Source: Phycisphaerales bacterium
GTDB taxonomy: Bacteria; Planctomycetota; Phycisphaerae; Tepidisphaerales; Tepidisphaeraceae
Assembly: GCA_028288905.1 (NCBI GenBank)
Contig: JAQGHJ010000709.1
Coordinates: forward strand, 1-5,485
DNA length: 5,485 bases
Direction: 5' to 3'
Under the pieces are notes generated by a model. That model was not told the DNA's origin. It saw only the letters and a list, made by a program, of their open reading frames with translations, and did no database searches. The translations under genes were made by a program, and so were the position numbers. Every line of letters begins with the position of its first letter. Within the stretch, counting starts at the first letter, position 1. Positions 1 to 5,356 of the stretch are shown here, piece after piece.

Positions 1-456
1 CTGCGACTCGACCCAGGTTTGGTAAATGTCGCTGGAGATCAGCGGGGTGAGCCGGCCGACCTTGGTGCCGAAGTTGTCGACCAGCCAGTCCCCGCGGGCG
101 AACCCGGGGAGCTTCTCCGCCTCCTTGACCCGGGTGAACGCGTCGACGCCCGGCGGCGGGCCGTTGCCGGCGGCGACGGCCGGCTGCGAACCAGCGGGCC
201 GGGACGCCGACGGGGCACCGACGGCCGCCGCGACGCCGGCCGGGCGCCGTTTCAATTCGTCCAGCCCGTCGAGCACTTCGTTCAGCCGGGTTTTTACCGT
301 GTTGAGGTCCGTCGCCAAGTTCTTGGTCTGGCCGTTCAATTCCTGCACCCGGTCGTGCTGGCGGTCGAACTGCCAGATGGCCCCGGCGACGACGATCGTG
401 AGCAGGCCGATCGCCAGGAACAGGAACAGGTCTTTGATCCCGAATCGGTTTTCCAT
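1..456 (-). CDS. Membrane-tethered protein, probable second peptide ABC transporter substrate-binding protein (N-terminal part, runs off the left edge)
   Basis: The frame is open from an ATG at 456 to the window edge, 152 codons with no stop, so the C-terminus is missing. Residues 1-8 are a short cytoplasmic start (MENRFGIK). Residues 9-28 form a hydrophobic helix with no lipobox cysteine. Residues 32-70 are charged and leucine-spaced, a probable coiled coil. Residues 72-105 are a Pro/Ala/Gly/Ser linker. From about residue 122 the text DWLVDNFG...LTPLISSDIYQTWVES resembles the beginning of an SBP_bac_5 peptide-binding domain, where a 'leading to a final state' segment of the type LxPxxSSDxxxxxV is usual. 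Its position just downstream of oppA-oppB-oppC supports this, but most of the domain lies outside the window. The ATG has no clear Shine-Dalgarno. The frame stays open upstream to a TAG at 544-546 and looks protein-like there (LTVTIRPEIR before the Met), so a non-ATG start such as CTG at 486 is possible. Confidence 0.65.
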   Translation of the reverse strand, partial: MENRFGIKDLFLFLAIGLLTIVVAGAIWQFDRQHDRVQELNGQTKNLATDLNTVKTRLNEVLDGLDELKRRPAGVAAAVGAPSASRPAGSQPAVAAGNGPPPGVDAFTRVKEAEKLPGFARGDWLVDNFGTKVGRLTPLISSDIYQTWVESQ

Positions 457-545
457 GCGGATCTCGGGACGAATCGTGACGGTCAGGTTGCCGGAAAGTC
501 GGTCGCGCCTCGCCGGGGCGGCGCCCGGCCCTTCGGACCGTCGCT

Positions 546-565
546 AAAAAAGGCGGTCCGCCCTT
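546..565 (-). terminator. Probable intrinsic terminator downstream of oppC
   Basis: Read on the minus strand, AAGGGCG-GAC-CGCCTTT forms a 7-bp stem (one G-T pair) with a 3-nt loop, followed by a run ending in six T's at 551-546. It lies about 70 nt after the oppC stop and 90 nt before the ATG of the next gene. Such T-runs are rare in this GC-rich DNA. It probably ends or attenuates the opp transcript. Confidence 0.6.
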
Positions 566-632
566 GCAGACGGTCGGGGGCTGCGCGACCCAACCGCGGC
601 GCCGCACCCGCACTGCCTCCGCCCGCCGGGCG

Positions 633-1628
633 TCACACCTTCGCCGCTTCCTTCTTCGGGTCGAACACGTCTCGCAGCCCGTCCCCTAGGAAGTTCAGGC
701 TCAGCAAAGTCACCACCAGCAGCAGGCACGGGAACGTCAGCATCCACCAGTACAGCTTCGTCGGGCTCAGCTCCTGCACCGCGTCGCTCGCCAGCGACCC
801 CCACGTCGGCAGCGGCGGCTGAACCCCGATCCCCAAAAAGCTCAGGAACGACTCCTGCAGGATGGCCGCCGGCACGGTCAGCGTCGCGTACACCGTGATC
901 GGGCCGACGAGGTTCGGCAGGATGTGCCGCAGGAAGATCCGCCGCTCCGGCAGGCCCAGGGCCTTGCACGCCTCGACGAACGGTTGACCGCGGAGGCTCA
1001 GCACCTGCCCGCGGACGACCCGGGCCATCGTCAGCCAACTGACGAGCCCGATCGCGGCGAACAGCACGATCAGGTTGGCGGCCGCCTTGCCGCTCTCGGG
1101 GAACACCCTCGTCATCAGGCGGGCCAGCGGGTCCTCGAACGCGATCTTGAACAGGATGACCAGCAGGATGTACGGCAGGCCGTACAGCACGTCCACCAGC
1201 CGCATCAGCACCGCGTCGACCCACCCGCGGCGGTACCCGGCGACCAGCCCGACCGTCACCCCGAGCACGACCGAGATGGTGGCGGACGCCAGCCCGACGG
1301 CCAGCGAGATCGTCCCGCCGAGCAGGCACCGGACCAGCAGCGGGCGGCCCAGCCCGTCGTACCCGAACCACCCGGCCGGGTCGCCCGCCGGGCCGGCCCG
1401 GACGAGCGGGCTGCTGTTGGCCTCGTACCGCGGGTTCGCCCCGCCGACCGTCCACCCGAGCGTCCCGACGCACAGCAGTACGACGGCGAGCAAGACCCCA
1501 CCGGCCACGCGCACCCGTGGGGTGCGGAGGGCCTGGGCCCACGGGCTCTGGGACGGGCGGCGGGCCGGCGGCGCGGGCTCGGCCGCGGGGCGGGCGACGG
1601 GGTCGAACGGGTCGGCGAGGGTGGTCAT
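633..1628 (-). CDS. oppC: Peptide ABC transporter permease, OppC/DppC type
   Basis: This 331-residue inner-membrane permease forms half of the translocation channel of a di/oligopeptide importer. After a Pro/Ala-rich cytoplasmic N-terminus (1-35) there are about six hydrophobic segments, near 41-63, 103-130, 139-162, 184-205, 243-266 and 298-315. A BPD_transp_1 domain covers the C-terminal two-thirds. The EAA loop that docks on the ATPase is intact: E219-A220, G225, then HILPN at 235-239. FLSFLGIGVQPP (261-272) and PTWGSL are typical of OppC rather than OppB, as is the large loop before the second helix. Length is close to the usual 300-330 residues. The start is ATG at 1628, where an ATGA overlap with a short upstream leader frame suggests translational coupling. 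There is no Shine-Dalgarno directly in front of this ATG. It lies 216 bp after oppB and is followed by a terminator-like hairpin. The paralogue DppC is equally possible by sequence alone. Confidence 0.95.
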   Translation of the reverse strand: MTTLADPFDPVARPAAEPAPPARRPSQSPWAQALRTPRVRVAGGVLLAVVLLCVGTLGWTVGGANPRYEANSSPLVRAGPAGDPAGWFGYDGLGRPLLVRCLLGGTISLAVGLASATISVVLGVTVGLVAGYRRGWVDAVLMRLVDVLYGLPYILLVILFKIAFEDPLARLMTRVFPESGKAAANLIVLFAAIGLVSWLTMARVVRGQVLSLRGQPFVEACKALGLPERRIFLRHILPNLVGPITVYATLTVPAAILQESFLSFLGIGVQPPLPTWGSLASDAVQELSPTKLYWWMLTFPCLLLVVTLLSLNFLGDGLRDVFDPKKEAAKV

Positions 1629-1660
1629 CGGGTCACGGCCAGAGGGGAGTTCGTCGGCAT
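1625..1660 (-). CDS. Possible 11-residue leader peptide coupled to oppC
   Basis: An ATG at 1660 opens a frame of 11 codons (MPTNSPLAVTR) that ends in TGA at 1627-1625. That stop overlaps the oppC ATG as ATGA. A strong AGGAGG lies 9 nt upstream of the leader ATG, whereas oppC itself has none. This arrangement fits a ribosome loading on the leader and restarting at oppC. The peptide matches no family I recognise, and the frame is short enough to be chance. Confidence 0.4.
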   Translation of the reverse strand: MPTNSPLAVTR

Positions 1661-1669
1661 CGGCAAAGC

Positions 1670-1675
1670 CCTCCT
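1670..1675 (-). promoter_or_regulatory. Strong Shine-Dalgarno in front of the oppC leader frame
   Basis: The minus strand reads AGGAGG, then a 9-nt spacer, then ATG at 1660. It is 41 nt from the oppC ATG, too far to serve that start directly. It is the clearest consensus ribosome-binding site in the window. Confidence 0.5.
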
Positions 1676-1732
1676 ACCCCTGCGGGTCGCGGCCGGCGCG
1701 CCCGCCCCGTTCCCCTTCGTTCCGCCGGCGGA

Positions 1733-1742
1733 CGTTATAACG
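1733..1742. promoter_or_regulatory. AT-rich 10-bp palindrome, possible -10 element for oppC
   Basis: CGTTATAACG is a perfect palindrome in an otherwise very GC-rich gap. On the minus strand it contains TATAAC, one base from a sigma-70 -10 box, about 70 nt upstream of the leader frame. I see no convincing -35 at 16-18 nt spacing. It could be an internal promoter, an operator half, or chance. Confidence 0.22.
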
Positions 1743-1802
1743 GATCGGCCGCGAAAAGGGTGTCCGGGTTTGCCGCAGGGGCGGCGGCCGGTGGCGGGAC
1801 AT

Positions 1803-1825
1803 CGGGTCGCTACGACCGCGACCCG
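1803..1825. other. Hairpin just downstream of the oppB stop
   Basis: CGGGTCGC and GCGACCCG pair perfectly over 8 bp around a 7-nt loop, starting about 20 nt after the oppB stop codon. No T-run follows on either strand, so it is not a classical terminator. It may stabilise the 3' end of the oppAB message or reduce read-through into oppC. Confidence 0.5.
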
Positions 1826-1844
1826 CGGCGGCAGCGGGACGCCG

Positions 1845-2762
1845 CTACCCGTCGACCTCGATCCGCGGGTCGACCCACGCGTACGCCACGTCGACGAGCA
1901 GGTTCAGGCTCAGCAGGAACAGCGAGTAGACGAGGACGACGCCGAGGATCAGCGTCTGGTCGCGGTTCAGCACCGAGTTGACGAAGTGCTGGCCGAGCCC
2001 GGGGATGTTGAACACCTTCTCGACGACGAACGACCCGGTGAGCGTGGCCGCCGCGGCCGGGCCGAGGTACGACAGCACGGGCAGGAACGCGTTCCGCAGG
2101 CAGTGCTTCCAGACGACCAGCGACTTGCCGAGCCCCTTAGCCCGGGCGGTGCGGACGTAGTCGGCCCCGAGCACGTCGAGCATGGCCACCCGGGTCAGCC
2201 GGGCGATGTACGCCATTGGGGCGAGCGCCAGAGCCAGCCCTGGCAGCACGACGTCGACCGGCCGGCCCCACCCGCCGACCGGCAGGCGGTGGGACGCGGC
2301 CGCCCCCATCAGCACGACGGCCGCCACGACAAAGCTCGGCAGGCTGATCCCGATCAGGGCGAGCGACAGGCTGAGCCAGTCCCACACCCCGCCCCGCCGG
2401 ACGGCCGCCAGCGTCCCGAGTCCGACCCCGACAACGGTTCCGACCACCAGGGCGAACAGCCCGAGCGTGACCGACACCGGCAGCGACTGCCCGACGATGT
2501 CATTCACCGACCACTCCGGCTGCTGCATCGACGGCCCCAGGTCGCCGTGGAACAGGATCTGCCGCGGGTAGTACGCGAGGAACTTCCACGGGCTCTCGGC
2601 GTGGAACCGCTCCTGGAGGCTCCGCCGGACCGTCTCGGACATGTTCCGCTCGGTGCTAAACGGATCACCCGGCGCGACCCAGCAGAGCAGGAACGTGAGG
2701 AAGTAGATCACCGCCAGGATCAGCGGGAACTGGAGGAGCCGGTAGAGGATGACCTTCGTCAT
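1845..2762 (-). CDS. oppB: Peptide ABC transporter permease, OppB/DppB type
   Basis: This 305-residue inner-membrane permease pairs with OppC to form the peptide channel. The N-terminal helix (about 8-29) ends in APGDPF, the usual OppB signature. Further hydrophobic segments lie near 97-120, 129-153, 172-190, 228-248 and 270-293. The EAA loop is present at 201-228: DYVRTARAKGL, then NAFLPV. The periplasmic motif VFNIPGLGQ (250-258) and the end YAWVDPRI (294-301) are both characteristic of OppB/DppB. Length matches the family norm of 305-340. The ATG at 2762 is the only reasonable start, since an in-frame TAA lies at 2799-2801. No Shine-Dalgarno is visible. It sits 216 bp upstream of oppC. It is separated from oppA by a 752-bp gap that holds a GIY-YIG gene between inverted repeats, unlike the tight spacing expected within an opp operon. 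DppB is indistinguishable by eye. Confidence 0.95.
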   Translation of the reverse strand: MTKVILYRLLQFPLILAVIYFLTFLLCWVAPGDPFSTERNMSETVRRSLQERFHAESPWKFLAYYPRQILFHGDLGPSMQQPEWSVNDIVGQSLPVSVTLGLFALVVGTVVGVGLGTLAAVRRGGVWDWLSLSLALIGISLPSFVVAAVVLMGAAASHRLPVGGWGRPVDVVLPGLALALAPMAYIARLTRVAMLDVLGADYVRTARAKGLGKSLVVWKHCLRNAFLPVLSYLGPAAAATLTGSFVVEKVFNIPGLGQHFVNSVLNRDQTLILGVVLVYSLFLLSLNLLVDVAYAWVDPRIEVDG

Positions 2763-2790
2763 ACGGCGGCAGCGGGCACGGCGGGTTCGG

Positions 2791-2811
2791 CCGCCACCTT
2801 AACGGTGGCGG
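2791..2811. other. Hairpin in the leader of oppB
   Basis: CCGCCACC and GGTGGCGG form a perfect 8-bp stem around the loop TTAAC. It ends 29 nt before the oppB ATG and includes the in-frame stop that closes the oppB frame upstream. No T-run follows. It could protect the 5' end of a processed oppB transcript or modulate its translation. Confidence 0.45.
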
Positions 2812-2840
2812 GCGGGGAGGGGAAGCGCGGAGGCGGGGAA

Positions 2841-2899
2841 GTAGGCGGAGGGCGGTAGGCAGAGGCGGCAGGCAGAAGCAGAAGGGAATGGGGAGTGGC
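2841..2899 (+). repeat. Degenerate G-rich heptamer tract, left side
   Basis: The plus strand runs GTAGGCG-GAGGGCG-GTAGGCA at an exact 7-bp step (2841-2861). It then decays through units such as GCAGGCA and GAAGGGA to about 2899. No coding potential is recognisable. The same GTAGGCG unit recurs on the opposite strand at 3510-3504, on the other side of the GIY-YIG cassette. Confidence 0.5.
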
Positions 2900-2912
2900 A
2901 ATTCCTGAGCTT

Positions 2913-3131
2913 CTACGCCCCACGGATGTCATCCTGAGCGCAGCGAAGGACCTCTCGTCCACCGCGCAGGGCAGTTCGGAACGCCCGCCACCTCGGCTTG
3001 GAAAGGACGGCCTGCCGCCCGGCTCCGCCGGCTCGCTCGGCCGGAAACCAATCCTGTGCCAAGTCTCGCCAATGCTTGTTCCCCACCTCGATCAGCGCGA
3101 CCTTCTTGGCCCGCGTCCACCCCTTGATCTT
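2913..3131 (-). pseudogene. C-terminal half of the GIY-YIG protein in the -1 frame
   Basis: Starting from AAG at 3131, this frame reads KIKGWTRAKKVALIE, then WRDLAQDWF, and ends in TAG at 2915-2913. That is the normal C-terminal half of short URI-type GIY-YIG proteins, directly continuing the frame that ends at residue 67 of the upstream part. After DWFP (about residue 97 of the joined protein) the sequence leaves the family pattern. The last 14 or so residues (REVLRCAQDDIRG) are encoded by the left inverted-repeat arm. With a -1 shift at the A6 run the joined protein would have 139 residues. Without it this half is not translated. Confidence 0.75.
2918..2967 (+). repeat. Inverted repeat, left arm (50 bp)
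   Basis: It begins CCCCACGGATGTCATCC and ends GTCCACCGCGC, and matches the reverse complement of 3418-3467 at 49 of 50 positions. The one difference is A at 2947, where the other arm has C. Inside are two small palindromes: GGATGTCATCC (2924-2934), and GGAC/GTCC around CTCTC (2948-2960). The core ATCCTGAGCGCAGCGAAGGA resembles a dispersed repeat that I recall from many bacterial genomes. That resemblance is memory, not a search. Confidence 0.9.
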
Positions 3132-3331
3132 TTTTCGCGTTCTATGGCCGACATCGCGTCTCGGAACATCTCGTAGTGGACGAGCCGATCGATGTTGTAG
3201 GTGGCGGTGAAGCCGGGAAGCGCCTTCCGCTTGTGCTGGAGCACGCGGGTCTCGAGGTCGCTCGTGACGCCGACGTAGATCGTGTGGGAGCGGTTGGTGA
3301 GGAGGTAGACGTAATACCGCTTGAGGTGCAC
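3092..3331 (-). CDS. Small GIY-YIG (URI-type) nuclease, frame interrupted after the catalytic part
   Basis: The 79-residue product has the core of a single-domain GIY-YIG nuclease, a family that cuts DNA with one Tyr/Arg/Glu metal site. YVY (7-9) and YVG (19-21) stand for the GIY and YIG motifs. R29, H33, Y45-N46 and E66 fit the conserved positions, with E66 37 residues after R29 as in UvrC. Residues 1-67 match the family well. Residues 68-79 (RSRGGRGPRRSR) do not, because the frame changes at six A's (3135-3130). The expected continuation is in the -1 frame. The start is GTG at 3331, after a purine-rich GGGGGG with 7-nt spacing, and an in-frame TAG at 3352-3350 rules out an earlier start. 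It lies between oppA and oppB, inside a 50-bp inverted repeat. It has no evident role in transport. It may be a decayed gene, a base-calling error, or a true frameshifted gene. Confidence 0.8.
   Translation of the reverse strand: MHLKRYYVYLLTNRSHTIYVGVTSDLETRVLQHKRKALPGFTATYNIDRLVHYEMFRDAMSAIEREKRSRGGRGPRRSR
3129..3135 (-). other. Frameshift site AAAAAAG in the GIY-YIG gene
   Basis: The zero frame reads GAA AAA AGA. Slipping back one base after AAA gives AAG ATC AAG GGG TGG, which restores the family sequence EREK-KIKGW. Runs of A followed by G are known sites of -1 ribosomal slippage and of polymerase slippage, and they are also frequent sites of sequencing or replication indels. The classical A-AAA-AAG register is not in phase with the zero frame here, so simple tandem slippage is less favoured. 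Confidence 0.7.
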
Positions 3332-3417
3332 GGATCGTCCCCCCTCTCCCTAACCAACTCGCAGGACGGCGGGCCACCCATTCACATTCCACGCCCCCTG
3401 AGGTTCCAGACTGAGCC

Positions 3418-3467
3418 GCGCGGTGGACGAGAGGTCCGTCGCTGCGCTCAGGATGACATCCGTGGGG
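3418..3467 (-). repeat. Inverted repeat, right arm (50 bp)
   Basis: This is the reverse complement of 2918-2967 with one substitution. The match ends sharply on both sides: inside at the GCGC of 3418-3421, and outside at the GGGG of 3464-3467. It lies 47 bp from the oppA stop and 86 bp upstream of the GIY-YIG start codon. Confidence 0.9.
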
Positions 3468-3482
3468 AGGGCCGCGGTATAC

Positions 3483-3518
3483 GCCCCACGTCCCACGCCC
3501 CACCGCCTACTCCCCTAC
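3483..3518 (-). repeat. Degenerate G-rich heptamer tract, right side
   Basis: On the minus strand the units GTAGGCG, GTGGGGC, GTGGGAC and GTGGGGC follow at an exact 7-bp step from 3510 to 3483. An 8-bp GTAGGGGA precedes them and includes the oppA stop codon. The orientation is opposite to the tract at 2841-2899, so the two tracts face each other across the GIY-YIG cassette. Confidence 0.55.
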
Positions 3519-5269
3519 CGCCTCACCTTCACCGCCTTGAAGATCGTCGTCCCCCGCGGGTTCGGGAGCACCCCCTCGACGTTCGACCGGCTCATGCTCA
3601 CGTTCGTGTAGTGGTACAGCGGGACGATCGGCACCTCCGTGTCGATCAGATGCTCGGCCCGGCTCAGCAGCGTCACCCGGGCGGCGGCGTCGGGCTCCTT
3701 CTTGGCCGCGGCGCACAGGTCGTCGTACGCCTTGCTCCGCCAGTCGCAGTCGTTCTGCAGGCTCGTCGACAGGTACTTATCGGTGAACGTCGAGGCGTCC
3801 GGGTAGTCCCCGTACCACGCGCCCAGCCCGATCGCGTAGTCCTTCTTGCTGAGCCGCTCCTTGTACACCTTGCCCTCGATCTGCTGGACCTCGATCGTCA
3901 CCCCCAGGGCCGCCCGCCACTGATCCTTCAGGGCCTGGGCGATCTTGGCCCGGGTCGGGTTCTCCGAGTTGAACAGGATCGGCAAGACCGGTAACCCCTG
4001 CCCGTTCGGGTACCCGGCGTCGGCCATCAGGGCCCGGGCCCGCTTGACGTCGTACGGCAGCCCCGGCCCGGCCGGGCCGGCGGCGTCCGGGAGCAGGGCC
4101 CGGACCTCCTCGGGCGCGTACGGGGCGGTCGGGCCGCCGGCCGGCTGGTGCGGGCCGGGCAGCCAGCGGAAGTCCGGCAGCGTGCCGTCCGGCGGCAGGT
4201 AGGTGCGGGCCGGCAGCTCGCCCATCCGGGTGATGTTGTCCGTGATGAACTTCTTGTCGATCGTCATCGCCAGCGCCTGGCGGACCCGGGCGTCGGCCAG
4301 CGGGTTCTTCCCCCCGCCGCCGCCCGGCGGCAGCGTCGGCTGGACCAGGAACGTCAGGAACGCCGTCCCGAACGCCGGGGACGAGTGCAGGTCGGTCCGC
4401 CCCTTCGCCCGCAGCTCGGCCGCCTCGTCCCCCTTCACGTCCGCCAGCCAGTCGACCTGCCCGCTGTCGTACTGCAGGAACTGGCTCAGCGCGTTCTCGT
4501 TGACCACCATCTCCAGCCGGTCCGACCGCACGTTCGCCTTGTCCCAGTACGTCGGGCTCTTCTCCAGCAGGAGCCGGACCTTGTACTCCCACTTCGTCAG
4601 CACGAACGGCCCGTTCGTCACGACGTGCGGCGGGCGGGTGTACGCGGCGTCGTAGATCGTCTTGCCGTCCGCCTGGGTCAGCAGGAACGGGGCCATCGAC
4701 CGCTCGTGCCGCGGGTAGAACGGCGGGAACGCCAGCAGGTCCGGGAGGTACGGGACCGGGTCGTCGAGCTCGACCCGGAGCCTCAGCGGGTCGACGGCTT
4801 TCATCCCGACGGTGCCGAAGTCGAACGGGGCCCGCTTGGCGTACGCCGCCTCGTAGCGCTCAGCGTTCGTGACGTAGTAGAAAAGGTAGGTGTACTCGCC
4901 CGGCTGCTCGAGCATCCGCCGCCAGCTGAACACGTAGTCGGCGGCCGTCACCGGGTCGCCGTTGCTCCACTTGGCCTCGGGCCGCAGGCGGAACGTCCAG
5001 ACTTTCTTATCGGGGCTAATGTCGTAGGAGGCGGCCCCGGTGGGGACGGGGCGGAGGGTCTCGGGGTCGGGGCTGAACAGCCCCTCGCGGATGCCGTACG
5101 TCAGCCGGAAGTCCTGCATGAAGGACATCCGGTTCAGGTCCAGCGTGTAGATGTCGCCGCGGTTGATGAACGCGAAGTCGGCCCGCGGGTGGGCCGCCCC
5201 GCCGGACCAGACGAGGGCCCCGGCCAACAGCACGACCATCACGGCGGGGATTGCCAACAGCTTGCCCAT
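3515..5269 (-). CDS. oppA: Peptide ABC transporter substrate-binding protein, OppA/DppA type (SBP_bac_5)
   Basis: This 584-residue extracytoplasmic receptor would bind peptides and deliver them to OppB/OppC. Residues 4-21 are a hydrophobic signal or anchor helix with no lipobox cysteine, followed by a short linker. The SBP_bac_5 domain then runs almost to the end. DIYTLDLNRMSF and the YGIREGLF segment (58-65) begin it. WTFRLRPEAKWSNGDPVTAADYVFSW (91-116) is the family signature, VVTNGPFVLTKW (216-227) the usual central motif, and DARVRQALAMTIDK (326-339) the second-lobe hinge motif. A Pro/Gly/Ala-rich insert at about 370-405 and a glycine run at 316-320 make it longer than E. coli OppA (543 aa). 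The C-terminus, VPIVPLYHYTNVSMSR and then VEGVLPNPRG, is complete. ATG at 5269 follows a weak GGA at 8-nt spacing and sits directly before the signal helix. The 87 bp upstream (5270-5356) are GC-rich, with no promoter I can recognise. The stop lies within a heptamer repeat tract. Confidence 0.95.
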   Translation of the reverse strand: MGKLLAIPAVMVVLLAGALVWSGGAAHPRADFAFINRGDIYTLDLNRMSFMQDFRLTYGIREGLFSPDPETLRPVPTGAASYDISPDKKVWTFRLRPEAKWSNGDPVTAADYVFSWRRMLEQPGEYTYLFYYVTNAERYEAAYAKRAPFDFGTVGMKAVDPLRLRVELDDPVPYLPDLLAFPPFYPRHERSMAPFLLTQADGKTIYDAAYTRPPHVVTNGPFVLTKWEYKVRLLLEKSPTYWDKANVRSDRLEMVVNENALSQFLQYDSGQVDWLADVKGDEAAELRAKGRTDLHSSPAFGTAFLTFLVQPTLPPGGGGGKNPLADARVRQALAMTIDKKFITDNITRMGELPARTYLPPDGTLPDFRWLPGPHQPAGGPTAPYAPEEVRALLPDAAGPAGPGLPYDVKRARALMADAGYPNGQGLPVLPILFNSENPTRAKIAQALKDQWRAALGVTIEVQQIEGKVYKERLSKKDYAIGLGAWYGDYPDASTFTDKYLSTSLQNDCDWRSKAYDDLCAAAKKEPDAAARVTLLSRAEHLIDTEVPIVPLYHYTNVSMSRSNVEGVLPNPRGTTIFKAVKVRR

Positions 5270-5356
5270 GGGCGGTTCCGCGGTCCTTCGCGTCGAGGGG
5301 TGACGGGCCGGCGGGCAAGCCGGGGTCGCCCGGCGACGCGCCGCGGCGGCCCGGGG

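Larger units (their letters stand above)
2918..3467 (-). mobile_element. Putative GIY-YIG cassette bounded by 50-bp inverted repeats
   Basis: A 550-bp segment between oppA and oppB starts and ends with the same 50-bp sequence in opposite orientations, one mismatch apart. It encloses a single small GIY-YIG nuclease gene. Its placement inside an otherwise ordinary transport operon suggests insertion. An 11-bp direct repeat, TACGCCCCACG, occurs at 2914-2924 and 3480-3490. It overlaps the left arm and lies 12 bp beyond the right arm, so it is not a clean target duplication. No transposase of a known family is present. Whether the nuclease moves the element, or merely rides with the repeats, cannot be told from one copy. 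Confidence 0.5.

Noticed and set aside
19..822. Plus-strand open frame of 267 codons
   Set aside because: It is antisense to the tethered binding protein and the end of oppC, crosses the terminator hairpin, and has shadow-type composition.
924..2858. Long plus-strand open frame of 644 codons
   Set aside because: It is the complement of oppC and oppB, rich in Arg, Pro, Gln, Asp and His as expected of an antisense frame in GC-rich coding DNA, with no recognisable domain.
2759..2962. 67-codon minus-strand frame whose TGA overlaps the oppB ATG
   Set aside because: The ATGA overlap is suggestive, but the frame begins inside the inverted-repeat arm and runs through the heptamer tract, giving low-complexity Pro/Ser/Ala text with no family resemblance.
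2918..3467. CRISPR array or standard insertion sequence
   Set aside because: There are only two repeat copies, inverted and far apart, with no spacers. No DDE, HUH or serine/tyrosine recombinase is encoded.
3332..3503. Upstream extension of the -1 GIY-YIG frame
   Set aside because: This part of the frame only translates the right inverted-repeat arm and a shadow of the zero-frame nuclease. Only its portion after 3131 is family-like.
3777..4592. Minus-strand frame of 271 codons inside oppA
   Set aside because: It is an alternative frame of oppA made of Gly, Ala, Arg and Pro. The oppA frame carries all the family motifs.
5270..5356. Possible promoter or terminator in front of oppA
   Set aside because: Several GC-rich stems can be drawn, but there is no T-run and no recognisable -35/-10 pair.
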